The notes: a model not told the origin generated them from the letters alone. Shown: positions 1-8,979, counted from the first letter of the stretch. The stretch: 10,291 nt of DNA from Thiomargarita sp. (GCA_030618965.1 JAUXCJ010000010.1:1-10291), one strand, 5' to 3'. Translations and numbers: made by a program.

Positions 1-68
1 ATAATTTTGTACTTGCTACAAGTAAGATGTCATTAATAGTTGAGATCAGTTTGTCTCAGTACCTGGCA

Positions 69-96
69 TTGTTATGTCAGTAATTTATTTTATAGT
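69..96 (+). promoter_or_regulatory. Candidate sigma70-type promoter for the lipoprotein-rhombosortase genes
   Basis: A TTGTTA box at 69-74 and a TATAGT box at 91-96 are separated by 16 bases. Each is close to the consensus -35 or -10 hexamer. Transcription would start near 103 and leave a leader of about 50 bases before the ATG at 155. The upstream bases 1-68 hold no gene that I can see. They contain two small inverted repeats, TACTTG/CAAGTA at 10-24 and TGAGA/TCTCA at 41-58, of unknown meaning. The call rests on hexamer match only, in AT-rich DNA where chance matches are common. Confidence 0.4.
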
Positions 97-142
97 CAAA
101 GCATTGCAATAAATTGAGGTTTTAGAAAAAATTATCCTGTTG

Positions 143-148
143 AAGGAG
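143..148 (+). promoter_or_regulatory. Ribosome binding site that sets the lipoprotein start
   Basis: AAGGAG lies 6 bases before the ATG at 155. It overlaps the codons that follow the alternative in-frame TTG at 140, so the TTG is not the start. Starting at 155 also puts the positive charges directly at the N-terminus of the signal peptide, as expected for a lipoprotein. Confidence 0.75.
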
Positions 149-154
149 CTAAAT

Positions 155-901
155 ATGAAGTTGTTAAGAATACTTACCGTGATTTTACTGTCCATGTATG
201 TTTCTGGCATGTTGGCAGGCTGTACTATGTCTAAATTAAAGCACTACAACAGCAGCGTCGTCCAGTATCTCTACCCAAACCAAAATCAGCACATCGAAAC
301 GCCTAAAATTCCCTTATTATCCTTACCTTTAAAGGTTGGAATTGCTTTTGTACCTAGAGCATCTGGGGGACCTAAGAATCTCACAGAAAGAGATAAAATG
401 GTTTTAATGAAAGAAATCAGCAAGCATTTTAAGGAATATGATTTCGTCAAATCAATTGACCTTATTCCATCGGCTTATCTCACTGCAAAGGGCAGTTTTA
501 CAAATCTGGATCAACTTCGCACTATGTACGGGATTGATGTGATTGCGCTGATTTCTTATGATCAAACCCGATTTACCGATAGAGGATTGGCTTCTATAAC
601 GTATTGGACAATCATCGGCGCATATATTGTGCCTGGAGAAAAAAACGATACCCACACGATGGTTGATGCCTCCGTTTATGACATAAAAAGCCGTAAAATG
701 CTATTTCGAGCACCAGGTGTTAGCCATATAAAGAGTAAATCAACCCCGATCAATATATCAGAACAGATACGCATCGACAGTCTGGAAGGTTTCAAGCAAG
801 CAAGTCATGAACTTGTGATTAGTCTTAAAGAACAGCTTGAACTATTCAGAGAAAGAATTAAAGAAGAACCACAAGATTACCAAATAATTCATAAACGATA
901 G
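155..901 (+). CDS. Rhombotarget-type lipoprotein, sorting tail frameshifted off
   Basis: The protein opens with a lipoprotein signal peptide: MKLLR, a hydrophobic stretch, then the lipobox LAGC with Cys23 as the lipidated residue. Threonine follows the cysteine, so the Lol pathway would be expected to carry it to the outer membrane. The body has a YLYP motif near residue 40 and a VGIAFVP segment near 60, which I recognise from the family of lipoproteins found with rhombosortase. Its biochemical function is unknown. The frame as given has 248 codons and stops at TAG 899-901. The next frame immediately continues as a GlyGly-CTERM tail (separate entry), so the intact protein would have about 277 residues. 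The frame switch must lie between about 888 and 898, because the tail frame has a TAA at 885-887. Removing one A from the AAA at 893-895 joins the two parts. The gene is either mutated, mis-sequenced or frameshifted during translation. The following gene encodes the likely processing protease. Confidence 0.8.
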   Translation: MKLLRILTVILLSMYVSGMLAGCTMSKLKHYNSSVVQYLYPNQNQHIETPKIPLLSLPLKVGIAFVPRASGGPKNLTERDKMVLMKEISKHFKEYDFVKSIDLIPSAYLTAKGSFTNLDQLRTMYGIDVIALISYDQTRFTDRGLASITYWTIIGAYIVPGEKNDTHTMVDASVYDIKSRKMLFRAPGVSHIKSKSTPINISEQIRIDSLEGFKQASHELVISLKEQLELFRERIKEEPQDYQIIHKR

Positions 902-986
902 CGGCGGCGGTAGTTTGGACCTATATTTTTTAATTTTCATTGTGGTATTAGGTGGATTTCGGTTATGGTACTACCGAAAAGGATAA
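897..986 (+). other. GlyGly-CTERM sorting tail in the +1 frame of the lipoprotein
   Basis: Read from 897, this stretch encodes DSGGGSLDLYF, then a hydrophobic run (LIFIVVLGGF), then RLWYYRKG and a TAA at 984-986. That is the full three-part architecture of the GlyGly-CTERM signal: a Gly-rich Ser motif, a transmembrane helix and a short basic end. Rhombosortases are known to recognise and cleave this signal. It has no start codon of its own in a sensible place and can only be the C-terminal end of the lipoprotein gene upstream. It overlaps the first 22 bases of the rhombosortase gene, which also suggests that this is the native end of the lipoprotein reading frame. Confidence 0.85.
950..955 (+). 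promoter_or_regulatory. Ribosome binding site of the rhombosortase gene, inside the sorting-tail code
   Basis: AGGTGG lies 9 bases before the ATG at 965. The same bases encode part of the hydrophobic helix of the GlyGly-CTERM tail. Ribosomes finishing the full-length lipoprotein at 986 would pass this site and could re-initiate. Ribosomes stopping at 901 would end about 64 bases short of the ATG. Confidence 0.5.
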
Positions 987-1576
987 TCTCACAGACACCC
1001 ATTTGGACAATCTTTATTCTTGGTTTGAGCATCGTATCGTATGCTTTACCTGAAGTCTCATCCGCATTTATTTATGATCGGACTACTATACTTAAAGGAG
1101 AAATTTGGCGGCTTTTATCCTCGCCTTTAGTGCATTTTACGAATATCCACCTATTTTATAATCTTTCGGGCTTTGGGATTGCGGGATGGATTATTGAGCA
1201 TAAAAACTATCGGCATTTTGGACTGTTATGCGTGTTAATGGCTTTTTTTATTAACCTATCCTTGATGATTATGAAACCAAACATGATCTATTATGGAGGA
1301 CTGTCTGGTTTAGTCTATGGCTCGATTTGTTATCTCGCGCTTTGGGGATTACGTGATTCACAGCCATGGCGTTTCATAAGTTTGGTGATTCTTCTTGTCA
1401 TCCCGATTAAGATTATCTTAGAAATTTACCTAAATAAATTCATTTTACCTTATTCAAGACAACAAATTTTTACGCCAATACCTCTTAGCCATATTGTAGG
1501 ATGTTTGGTAGCCTTATTCATGTTTTTTGCCATAAAGATTAATGAGAATAAACGATTTTTATTGTGGTTAAAATGA
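965..1576 (+). CDS. rrtA: Rhombosortase (rhomboid-family intramembrane serine protease)
   Basis: This is a small integral membrane protease of 203 residues with about six hydrophobic segments (roughly 11-30, 50-75, 84-103, 108-128, 137-155 and 172-191), matching a minimal rhomboid core. The visible rhomboid signatures are a WR motif at 49-50, an HLFYN motif at 62-66, the catalytic serine in GGLSG (Ser114) with a glycine at 119, and the partner histidine in PLSH (His176). The short length, the KIILE segment before the last helix and the position next to a GlyGly-CTERM protein favour rhombosortase over a general GlpG-type rhomboid. Known rhombosortases cleave GlyGly-CTERM proteins at the inner membrane, as shown for Vibrio proteases. 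One such enzyme usually serves several targets in a genome. The start overlaps the lipoprotein tail frame by 22 bases, so the two genes are probably co-transcribed and translationally coupled. PyrD follows after 36 bases. Confidence 0.82.
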   Translation: MVLPKRIISQTPIWTIFILGLSIVSYALPEVSSAFIYDRTTILKGEIWRLLSSPLVHFTNIHLFYNLSGFGIAGWIIEHKNYRHFGLLCVLMAFFINLSLMIMKPNMIYYGGLSGLVYGSICYLALWGLRDSQPWRFISLVILLVIPIKIILEIYLNKFILPYSRQQIFTPIPLSHIVGCLVALFMFFAIKINENKRFLLWLK

Positions 1577-1612
1577 AATAACCCCGAGTAACTTTTGAGC
1601 TGATGCTACTTT

Positions 1613-2620
1613 ATGATATATTCACTACTACGTCCTTTACTATTCCAATTATCACCAGAAACCGCCCATCACATTACCCTACACAGCCTTAAAATACTCC
1701 ATGTGCTAAAATTAACTAAACTTATTTTTGGCAAAAGAGTAGATAAATCCATCACCGTAATGGGGTTAAATTTTCCTAATTCTGTTGGGCTGGCTGCGGG
1801 AATGGATAAAAATGCTGAATGTATTAATGGTTTAGCTGCCTTGGGATTTGGCTTTATTGAGGTAGGAACTGTGACTCCACGCCCGCAGCCGGGTAATCCT
1901 CAACCACGCCTATTTCGTTTACCAGCCGCGCAAGCCGTGATTAATCGTATGGGCTTTAATAATGAGGGAGTTGATGAACTTATAAAAAATGTTCAAAAAG
2001 CCAATTATCGCGGCATACTCGGCATTAATATCGGTAAAAACTTTGATACGCCTTTAGATAAAGCAGTAGATGATTATTTGATTTGTTTCCAAAAAGTCTA
2101 TACCTATGCCGATTATGTGACTATCAATATTTCCTCACCCAATACACAAGGGCTACGCCAGTTACAAAAAGGAGATGAATTAGATCGCCTATTGACTGCC
2201 TTAAAAGAAGCTCAACAACAATTAGCCACTCAACACAAAAAATATGTGCCATTGGTGGTAAAAATCGCGCCCGATTTAAGTGAGGCAGAAGTGACAAGCA
2301 TTGCAGATAAGCTATTAGCTCATGAGATAGATGGCGTGATTGCGACTAATACGACGCTATCACGGGAAAGCGTGGAAAATTTACCTCACTCAAAAGAAGC
2401 AGGCGGCTTGAGTGGCGCACCCTTATCAGCGCGTGCCACTGAAGTGGTACAACAACTGAGTGCGGCACTCAACAATAAAATCCCTATCATTGCCGCTGGC
2501 GGTGTGATGAGTGCCGCTGATGCACAAGATAAATTCAAAGCAGGTGCTAGCTTAGTGCAGATTTATACTGGTTTAATTTATCGAGGCCCTGGGTTAATTA
2601 AAGAAATTATGAGCCTATAA
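1613..2620 (+). CDS. pyrD: Dihydroorotate dehydrogenase (quinone), class 2
   Basis: It oxidises dihydroorotate to orotate, the fourth step of UMP synthesis, passing electrons through FMN to the membrane quinone pool. The 335-residue length and the N-terminal helical extension ([17 protein letters not shown]) are typical of the membrane-associated class 2 enzymes. The catalytic loop [11 protein letters not shown] at 172-182 carries Ser175, the class 2 catalytic base and the same number as in E. coli. FMN-binding elements are seen at [10 protein letters not shown] (58-67), the NTT region near 246, and the AAGGV (294-298) and YTGLIYRGP (318-326) phosphate-binding segments. The start at 1613 matches the family N-terminus although the upstream Shine-Dalgarno is weak. 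No clear terminator separates it from the rhombosortase gene, so it may be read from the same transcript without a functional link. CarB of the same pathway is encoded on the other strand further right. Confidence 0.96.
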   Translation: MIYSLLRPLLFQLSPETAHHITLHSLKILHVLKLTKLIFGKRVDKSITVMGLNFPNSVGLAAGMDKNAECINGLAALGFGFIEVGTVTPRPQPGNPQPRLFRLPAAQAVINRMGFNNEGVDELIKNVQKANYRGILGINIGKNFDTPLDKAVDDYLICFQKVYTYADYVTINISSPNTQGLRQLQKGDELDRLLTALKEAQQQLATQHKKYVPLVVKIAPDLSEAEVTSIADKLLAHEIDGVIATNTTLSRESVENLPHSKEAGGLSGAPLSARATEVVQQLSAALNNKIPIIAAGGVMSAADAQDKFKAGASLVQIYTGLIYRGPGLIKEIMSL

Positions 2621-2626
2621 CAAGTA

Positions 2627-2651
2627 GGGGCAATCCCCCCGTGGTTGCCCT
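2627..2651. terminator. GC-rich hairpin between the convergent pyrD and tex genes
   Basis: GGGCAA at 2628-2633 pairs with TTGCCC at 2645-2650 around an 11-base loop rich in C, with one more G-T pair outside. It sits 7 bases after the pyrD stop and 8 bases after the end of tex on the opposite strand, in a gap of only 38 bases. This is the place for a bidirectional terminator. Neither side has a proper U-tract, so termination is an inference. The sequence from GTAGGGGCAA to GGTTGCCC also looks like a short dispersed intergenic repeat (see findings). Confidence 0.45.
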
Positions 2652-2658
2652 TAATCCT

Positions 2659-5028
2659 TCAATCCTTACGAGCATTAGCAAATGCTTCTTCCATAATACT
2701 CGTAAATCCCGATGGCTGATTATTAGTTTGAGCTATGCTTGGGGTTGATCTACTACTAACCTTAGCCTTACGCTGTCTTTTACGGACACGAGGACGAGGA
2801 CGGCTCATTTCGTTTTCTCTCCTCTTGCTGCGTTCCGGTTTGACTTCATTAAAAGACATACTCAAAGCTACCCGTTGACGTTTAAGGTCAATTTCTAACA
2901 CTTTTACCTTTACCACATCCCCGGTTTTGACAACATCATGCGGATCTTTCACAAAATTATTTGAAAGTGCAGAAACATGTACCAAACCATCGTGATGCAC
3001 TCCAACATCCACAAATGCCCCAAAGTTGGTCACATTCGTGACAACCCCTTCCAGGATCATATCCGCTTCAAGGTCTTCAATGGATTCCACTCCTTCCTTA
3101 AAGGTAGGTGTTTTGAACTCAGGACGTGGATCTCTCCCCGGCTTTTCGAGTTCTCGCAAAATATCCGTCACAGTCGGCAAACCAAACCTTTCATCCGTAT
3201 AATCTGCTGGGTTGAGACTCTGTAAAAATTTAACGTCACCAATTAAACTATTAACTGATTTATCAGTTTTAGCAAGAATACGTTCTATAATCGGATAAGC
3301 TTCTGGATGGACAGCAGAAGCGTCTAACGGGTTATCCCCGGTCACAATTCGTAAAAAACCAGCAGCTTGTTCAAAAGTTTTTTCACCGAAACGGGCAACT
3401 TGCTTTAAGCCATTACGATTAGAAAAAGCACCATGTTCATCACGATAGGCAACAATCTGACGTGCTATTCCAGAATTCAAGCCAGAAACACCACTCAGCA
3501 ACGGTATTGAAGCTGTATTTAGATCAACACCAACAGCATTCACACAATCTTCTACTACCCCTTCAAGGGTTCGTGCTAATTTCCTCTGATTGACATCGTG
3601 TTGATATTGACCCACACCAATAGATTTTGGTTCAATTTTCACCAGTTCAGCTAGTGGGTCTTGTAAACGTCTTGCAATCGAAATGGCACCACGTATTGAT
3701 ACATCTAAATCAGGAAACTCTTCAGCGGCTAATTTTGAGGCCGAATATACTGATGCACCAGCTTCTGAAATCACCAATTTAGAAAGATGTAAGTCATTAT
3801 GTTGTTTTATTAAGTCAGCTACTAATTTATCAGTTTCCCGCGAGCCAGTTCCATTGCCGATACAGATGAGTTCTACCTTATGTGTAGCCGCTAATTCAAC
3901 CAATTTATCAATTGACTCTTGCCACTTTCTTTTCTTCTGTGTCAGGGGATAAATAGTGGCGGTATCTAATAATTTACCAGTAGGATCAATAACAGCGACT
4001 TTCACCCCCGTGCGTATCCCCGGATCTAAACCCATAGTCGCACGCTGTCCTGCTGGTGCGGCTAATAATAAATCATGTAAGTTGCTAGAAAAAACCTTCA
4101 TGGCTTCGACATCAGCCGACTCACGCAACTGTGTCATCAATTGAGCATCCAAATGAGGGCGAATTTTGGAACGCCATGCTAAGCGTACTGTTTCCAATAA
4201 CCAAGCATCGGCAGGACGTTCTTGATCCTCAATCTGAAAATGCTTGGCAATCTTGCTTTCACAAAAGATAGGCGCGACATCTTCTATATTTCCAGCCTCA
4301 TCATCGCCTTCAACGATTAAATGCAATTGCAACAGGCGGGCTTTTCGTCCACGAAACATGGCGAGGGCGCGATGAGATGGAATTTTTTTTAGCTGCTCTT
4401 TATGTTCAAAATAATCGGCAAACTTAGCCCCTTTTTCTTCTTTTCCTTCAATAACTTTAGAAGTCAAGCTCGCATTTTTCCAAAGATAGCTGCGTAGTGC
4501 TTCCAGTAAAGTAGCATCTTCCGCAAATTGATCCATCAAAATATAGCGTGCCCCTTCTAGGGCTTGTTGACTGTCTTCAATCCCATTTTCAGTATTGATA
4601 TAATTGCTAGCGGCTTCTTCAGGATTCTGGGACGGATTTTCTAATAATTCGATAGCTAAGGGTTCTAGCCCAGCTTCCTTAGCCTTTTTGGCTTTAGAAT
4701 TGCGCTTGGGTTTATAAGGTAAGTAGACATCTTCTAAACTGGTTTTGGTATCGGCTTCTCTAATTGCGGCTTCTAATTCAGGTGTCAGTTTATTCTGCTC
4801 ACGGATGCTGTTTAAAATCACCTCACGGCGTTCATCTAAATCACGCAAATAGTACAAGCGTTCCTCTAAAAGACGCAGTTGAGTATCATCTAAGCCGCCC
4901 GTTACTTCTTTACGATAACGGGCAATAAATGGTACCGTCGCGCCTTCATCAAGTAAGGTGATGGCGGATTGTACCTGAGTTTCTGGAATAGAAAGGGTTT
5001 CAGAAATGCGTTGAACAATGGTTGTCAT
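2659..5028 (-). CDS. tex: Tex, S1-domain nucleic-acid-binding transcription accessory protein
   Basis: Tex is a conserved cytoplasmic protein that binds nucleic acid and affects transcription; the eukaryotic counterpart is Spt6. The 789-residue length is normal. Visible modules in order are the Tex N-terminal helical region (about 1-200, including [13 protein letters not shown]), the RNase H-like YqgF fold (about 328-450, with GLDPGIRTG and [10 protein letters not shown]), helix-hairpin-helix segments (about 490-565, with [14 protein letters not shown]), and a C-terminal S1 domain (about 655-726, with [24 protein letters not shown]). A basic low-complexity tail follows (730-789), rich in Arg and Lys. 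The start at 5028 has TTGAGGT at 5041-5047 upstream, 12 bases away, a slightly long spacing. The gene lies downstream of greA but is separated from it by 184 bases with a large palindrome, so it probably has its own promoter. Confidence 0.97.
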   Translation of the reverse strand: MTTIVQRISETLSIPETQVQSAITLLDEGATVPFIARYRKEVTGGLDDTQLRLLEERLYYLRDLDERREVILNSIREQNKLTPELEAAIREADTKTSLEDVYLPYKPKRNSKAKKAKEAGLEPLAIELLENPSQNPEEAASNYINTENGIEDSQQALEGARYILMDQFAEDATLLEALRSYLWKNASLTSKVIEGKEEKGAKFADYFEHKEQLKKIPSHRALAMFRGRKARLLQLHLIVEGDDEAGNIEDVAPIFCESKIAKHFQIEDQERPADAWLLETVRLAWRSKIRPHLDAQLMTQLRESADVEAMKVFSSNLHDLLLAAPAGQRATMGLDPGIRTGVKVAVIDPTGKLLDTATIYPLTQKKRKWQESIDKLVELAATHKVELICIGNGTGSRETDKLVADLIKQHNDLHLSKLVISEAGASVYSASKLAAEEFPDLDVSIRGAISIARRLQDPLAELVKIEPKSIGVGQYQHDVNQRKLARTLEGVVEDCVNAVGVDLNTASIPLLSGVSGLNSGIARQIVAYRDEHGAFSNRNGLKQVARFGEKTFEQAAGFLRIVTGDNPLDASAVHPEAYPIIERILAKTDKSVNSLIGDVKFLQSLNPADYTDERFGLPTVTDILRELEKPGRDPRPEFKTPTFKEGVESIEDLEADMILEGVVTNVTNFGAFVDVGVHHDGLVHVSALSNNFVKDPHDVVKTGDVVKVKVLEIDLKRQRVALSMSFNEVKPERSKRRENEMSRPRPRVRKRQRKAKVSSRSTPSIAQTNNQPSGFTSIMEEAFANARKD

Positions 5029-5106
5029 TTGGGTATTGTTACCTCAATTACATTTTTCTTGTAAATAAAAATCAATTTGACGGGGGTTGATTGAATAAGT
5101 TAAATC

Positions 5107-5112
5107 ATTATA
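5107..5112 (-). promoter_or_regulatory. Possible -10 box upstream of tex
   Basis: The minus strand carries a perfect TATAAT here, which would give a leader of about 70 bases before the tex ATG. No good -35 hexamer lies at the right distance and there is no extended TG motif. A second option is TTGATT, 17 bases, TGTAAT, ending just before the tex ribosome binding site, but its transcript would start inside that site. Both are weak calls. Confidence 0.27.
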
Positions 5113-5171
5113 GGAACCTTATTGTTGGTTGGGATTGAGGAGAGATAATAGAAAAGGATTTATACGAATTT

Positions 5172-5204
5172 AGACCTGACAGGTTTTTAAAACCTGTCAG
5201 GTCT
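5172..5204. repeat. Perfect 33-bp palindrome in the greA-tex gap
   Basis: AGACCTGACAGGTTTT at 5172-5187 is the exact reverse complement of AAAACCTGTCAGGTCT at 5189-5204, with a single T at 5188 between them. Each arm also contains the near-palindrome ACCTGACAGGT. It starts 8 bases past the greA stop and could fold into a very stable RNA hairpin on either strand. There is no U-tract after the full stem in either direction, so it is not a standard intrinsic terminator, although it may stop or protect the greA transcript. A dispersed intergenic repeat unit or a protein-binding palindrome are the alternatives. Confidence 0.85.
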
Positions 5205-5212
5205 TAAAACAT

Positions 5213-5689
5213 TTAAATATACTTCACTTCCAAAATTTCATATTCTTTATTGCCGCTCGGGGCTTGTACAATGACTTTGCCGCCTTTTTCTTTACTTATC
5301 AAGGCACGGGCGATGGGAGAACTAATTGAAATCAAGTTGGCTTCAATATCTGCTTCATCATCGCCAACAATTTGATAAGTAACCTTTTCTTCAGTTTCGA
5401 TATTTTTCAATTCTACTGTTGTACCAAAAACTATTTTGCCTCTGGCATTGATTTTTTTAATATCAATGATTTCTGCTACAGCAATTTTGCTTTCAATTTC
5501 AGAAATACGCCCTTCAATAAAACTTTGTTGTTCTCGCGCTGAATGATATTCGGCATTTTCCTTTAAGTCACCAAGCGCACGCGCTTCTGCAATAGCTTGG
5601 ATCACATTAGGGCGTTCTACCGCTTTCAAATTCTTTAATTCTTCACGCAATTTTTGCGCTCCCCGTGTTGTCATGGGTGATTTTCTCAT
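5213..5689 (-). CDS. greA: Transcription elongation factor GreA
   Basis: GreA rescues backtracked RNA polymerase by inserting its coiled coil into the secondary channel and stimulating cleavage of the nascent RNA. The 158-residue length matches the family. The N-terminal coiled coil (about 1-75) carries the loop GDLKENAEY with the catalytic acidic pair Asp41 and Glu44 at the E. coli positions. The C-terminal FKBP-like domain (about 80-158) includes GDDEADIE and [18 protein letters not shown]. The ATG overlaps the carB stop in an ATGA arrangement, with AGGGGA at 5700-5705 (minus strand) as the ribosome binding site inside the end of carB. It is therefore very likely translated from the carB transcript. 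The car-greA order is common in gammaproteobacteria. The large palindrome lies directly after the stop. Confidence 0.97.
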   Translation of the reverse strand: MRKSPMTTRGAQKLREELKNLKAVERPNVIQAIAEARALGDLKENAEYHSAREQQSFIEGRISEIESKIAVAEIIDIKKINARGKIVFGTTVELKNIETEEKVTYQIVGDDEADIEANLISISSPIARALISKEKGGKVIVQAPSGNKEYEILEVKYI

Positions 5690-8600
5690 GCGCTTGTTAT
5701 CCCCTGTAATTCTTGGTGTAAGTCCTGTAAACGATTAATATCAGTGGCATCTAAGGCTTTAAGTGCTAACACTGTCGCTCTTGCACCAGCAATTGTTGTT
5801 GTGTAAGTCACTTTATGTTGTAATGCTGTGCGGCGAATCTGAAAAGAATCCGCAATGGCTTGTTTATCTTCCGTTGTATTGACGATAAAACTAATTTCAT
5901 CATTTTTTATTCTGTCTACAATATTGGGTCTAGCCTGAGTGACTTTGTTGACTAAAGTACAATCAATACCTTCATCTTTAATAGCTTGTGCAGTTCTTCG
6001 CGTTGCCAACAGTTCAAAGCCCAAGGCCACTAATTCCTTTGCTACATCAACTGCTGCATTTTTGTCAGCATCGCGCACACTCAAAAAGGCTAAGCCTGAG
6101 TGTGGTAAATCAATGCCTGCTGCCAGTTGTGATTTTGCAAAGGCTTCACCAAAAGTACGACCTACGCCCATGACTTCGCCCGTTGATTTCATTTCTGGAC
6201 TCAATAATGGATCAACGCCCAAAAATTTGGCAAAGGGAAACACGGCTTCTTTTACTGAATAATAGCTAGGTACGCATTCTTGCGTTGTACCTTGTGCGGC
6301 CAAACTACGCCCAACCATGCAGCGAGCAGCAATCCGTGCTAAAGATAAGCCGGTAGCTTTTGAAACAAAGGGCACTGTGCGTGATGCACGCGGATTGACT
6401 TCTAAAACATAGATAGTTTGATTTTGAATAGCGAATTGGGCATTTGCTAATCCTACCACATTTAAGGCTTTTGTCATACGGCTCATTTGTTCACGCAATT
6501 GGTCAATTATCATAGCTGATAAGCCATAAGGTGGTAAAGAACAAGCCGAATCACCAGAATGTACACCTGCTTGTTCAATATGCTCCATAATGCCGCCGAT
6601 TAAAACTTGCTCTCCATCACAAATGGCATCAACATCTACTTCTATCGCCTCTTCTAAAAAATGATCCAATAAAACGGGTGAATCATTGGACACCGAGATG
6701 GCTGTTTGCATGTAACTATTTAATTCTTCATGATTATAAACAATTTCCATAGCCCGTCCGCCAAGCACATAGGAGGGTCTAACAACCAGCGGATAGCCAA
6801 TTTCATCAGCCAGTGTTAAAGCCTCATCAATTGTGCGAGCGGTGCGATTGGGGGGCTGTCGCAAACCTAGCTCAGCAATAAGTTTTTGAAAACGTTCCCT
6901 ATCTTCGGCTAAATCAATTGAATCTGGTGTTGTACCAATGATGGGCGCACCCGCTGCCTCTAAGGCTCGTGCCAATTTTAATGGGGTTTGTCCACCATAT
7001 TGAACTATGACCCCTTTGGGTTTTTCTATTTCTATGATTTCTAAAACATCTTCTAAGGTTAGCGGCTCAAAATAGAGCCGATCAGATGTATCATAGTCGG
7101 TAGAAACTGTCTCAGGGTTGCAGTTGACCATAATGGTTTCATAGCCATCTTCTCGCAAAGCAAGGGCGGCTTGTACACAACAATAGTCAAATTCAATTCC
7201 TTGACCAATACGATTCGGCCCACCTCCTAAAACTATAATTTTATCACGTTGACTAGGATAAGCCTCGCATTCTTCTTCATAAGTGGAGTACATATAGGCT
7301 GTACTGGCCGAAAATTCAGCAGCGCAAGAATCAACTCGCTTGAAAACCGGGCGTATATTAAAACGATGGCGTACTTTTCTAACATTATCTTCATCGACTT
7401 CTAACAATTGTGCTAAACGCCGATCTGAAAAACCTTTACGTTTCAAAACACGAAATCTGTCTGGCTGCATATTTTCTAAGCATCCAATACATAAACTGGA
7501 CTCTTCATCAACTAAATTAACGATTTGGACTAAAAACCAAGGATCAATATTTGTGAGTTTTTGAACATCCTCAATTGTCCAGCCGGCCCGAAATGCGTCG
7601 GCAATATACCATAAACGCTCTGGTCCTGGATTTTGTAGCTGATACCGTAATAAATCACGCACTTCTTTTGAAGTTTTATCTAGTTTAGGATTTATACGCT
7701 CATCAAGCCCATTCACGCCAGTTTCTAAACCACGCAAAGCTTTTTGTAAAGACTCTTGGAATGTGCGCCCAATTGCCATGACTTCACCAACAGATTTCAT
7801 TTGGGTTGTCAATAAGGGCTCAGCTTGGGGAAATTTTTCAAAGGTAAAACGGGGGACTTTGGTTACAACATAATCAATTGTTGGCTCAAATGAGGCTGGC
7901 GTTGCACCGCCTGTGATTTCATTGTCGAGTTCATCTAAGGTATAACCGATGGCAAGTTTAGCAGCAACTTTGGCGATTGGAAAGCCAGTCGCTTTGGAGG
8001 CGAGCGCTGATGAGCGTGATACGCGCGGATTCATTTCAATAATCATCATGCGCCCATCTTTAGGATTCAGCGCAAATTGTACATTAGAGCCGCCTGTCTC
8101 GACACCAATTTCGCGTAATACGGCTATTGAGGCGTTACGCATGATTTGATATTCTTTATCTGTCAGCGTTTGAATCGGCGCGACAGTGATCGAATCACCA
8201 GTATGTATCCCCATCGGATCGAAATTTTCTATAGAACAGACAATGATGCAATTATCTTTATGATCTCGCACTACCTCCATTTCAAATTCTTTCCAACCTA
8301 GCACCGATTCTTCAATCAATAATTCATGAGTGGGCGATAATTCTAAACCACGTTCACAAATCTGGATAAATTCTTCACGATTATAAGCAATACCGCCCCC
8401 GCTACCGCCAAGGGTAAAAGAGGGACGAATGACGACTGGAAAACCAATTTGGCTTTGTGCCTCAAAAGCTTGCTCCATTTTATGGGCAATGAATGAGGTA
8501 GGCATTTCTAAACCAATGTTTTGCATGGCATTGCGAAATTTTTCCCGATTTTCAGCTTTATCAATCGCCTCAATGCTGGCGCCGATCATTTCCACCTTAA

Positions 8601-8931
8601 ATTGCTCTAAAACGCCATGATGGGCTAAATCCAAGGCACAATTGAGAGCGGTTTGTCCCCCCATTGTTGGCAATAAAGCATCTGGACGCTCACGCTCAAT
8701 AATGCGAGCAACAGTTTGCCACTGAATTGGCTCAATATAAGTGGCATCCGCCATTTCAGGATCGGTCATAATGGTAGCAGGATTGGAATTGACTAAAATG
8801 ACTCTATAGCCTTCTTCGCGTAACGCTTTACAAGCTTGTGCGCCAGAATAATCGAACTCACAGGCTTGTCCAATGACAATTGGGCCGGCTCCAATAATTA
8901 AAATACTTTTTAAATCAGTACGTTTTGGCAT
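5686..8931 (-). CDS. carB: Carbamoyl phosphate synthase large subunit
   Basis: CarB makes carbamoyl phosphate from bicarbonate, ammonia (passed from the glutaminase subunit CarA) and two ATP, for both pyrimidine and arginine synthesis. The 1081-residue length is normal. It shows the internal duplication of the family. The first half (about 1-400) has [17 protein letters not shown] and the ATP-grasp lid [13 protein letters not shown], followed by the oligomerisation region (about 400-555). The second half (about 556-935) has [16 protein letters not shown] and [15 protein letters not shown]. The C-terminal MGS-like allosteric domain (about 936-1081) includes [16 protein letters not shown]. The motif GEVM.GRTF appears in both halves (382-390 and 918-927). 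ATP-binding [12 protein letters not shown] and [10 protein letters not shown] are intact, so it should be active. The start at 8931 matches the family N-terminus, but no clear Shine-Dalgarno precedes it. CarA is not in the window. A promoter lies in the upstream gap and greA overlaps its end. Confidence 0.98.
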   Translation of the reverse strand: MPKRTDLKSILIIGAGPIVIGQACEFDYSGAQACKALREEGYRVILVNSNPATIMTDPEMADATYIEPIQWQTVARIIERERPDALLPTMGGQTALNCALDLAHHGVLEQFKVEMIGASIEAIDKAENREKFRNAMQNIGLEMPTSFIAHKMEQAFEAQSQIGFPVVIRPSFTLGGSGGGIAYNREEFIQICERGLELSPTHELLIEESVLGWKEFEMEVVRDHKDNCIIVCSIENFDPMGIHTGDSITVAPIQTLTDKEYQIMRNASIAVLREIGVETGGSNVQFALNPKDGRMMIIEMNPRVSRSSALASKATGFPIAKVAAKLAIGYTLDELDNEITGGATPASFEPTIDYVVTKVPRFTFEKFPQAEPLLTTQMKSVGEVMAIGRTFQESLQKALRGLETGVNGLDERINPKLDKTSKEVRDLLRYQLQNPGPERLWYIADAFRAGWTIEDVQKLTNIDPWFLVQIVNLVDEESSLCIGCLENMQPDRFRVLKRKGFSDRRLAQLLEVDEDNVRKVRHRFNIRPVFKRVDSCAAEFSASTAYMYSTYEEECEAYPSQRDKIIVLGGGPNRIGQGIEFDYCCVQAALALREDGYETIMVNCNPETVSTDYDTSDRLYFEPLTLEDVLEIIEIEKPKGVIVQYGGQTPLKLARALEAAGAPIIGTTPDSIDLAEDRERFQKLIAELGLRQPPNRTARTIDEALTLADEIGYPLVVRPSYVLGGRAMEIVYNHEELNSYMQTAISVSNDSPVLLDHFLEEAIEVDVDAICDGEQVLIGGIMEHIEQAGVHSGDSACSLPPYGLSAMIIDQLREQMSRMTKALNVVGLANAQFAIQNQTIYVLEVNPRASRTVPFVSKATGLSLARIAARCMVGRSLAAQGTTQECVPSYYSVKEAVFPFAKFLGVDPLLSPEMKSTGEVMGVGRTFGEAFAKSQLAAGIDLPHSGLAFLSVRDADKNAAVDVAKELVALGFELLATRRTAQAIKDEGIDCTLVNKVTQARPNIVDRIKNDEISFIVNTTEDKQAIADSFQIRRTALQHKVTYTTTIAGARATVLALKALDATDINRLQDLHQELQGITSA

Positions 8932-8979
8932 TTATTATCGTTTATATAGTTATTATATTAATGATTTATTATCCCAAAT

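Noticed and set aside
140..154. TTG at 140 as the start of the lipoprotein
   Set aside because: The AAGGAG ribosome binding site at 143-148 lies after it and is well placed for ATG 155; the signal peptide is also more typical from 155.
452..655. Minus-strand open frame of 67 codons inside the lipoprotein gene
   Set aside because: It lies wholly antisense to a convincing coding region and has no recognisable domain and no context.
888..901. Annotating the lipoprotein outright as a programmed +1 frameshift gene
   Set aside because: There is no upstream Shine-Dalgarno-like stimulator, and re-pairing of the P-site tRNA in the +1 frame would be poor. A single-base error or mutation is simpler, so it is kept only as a possibility in the findings.
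2977..4144. Three plus-strand open frames (2977-3225, 3683-3952, 3956-4144) antisense to tex
   Set aside because: Tex is intact and well conserved across the whole stretch, and these frames show no domain features, so they are shadows.
5939..6262. Plus-strand open frame of 107 codons antisense to the 3' part of carB, and smaller ones up to 8620
   Set aside because: They mirror conserved CarB codons, have no plausible upstream signals and show no family resemblance.
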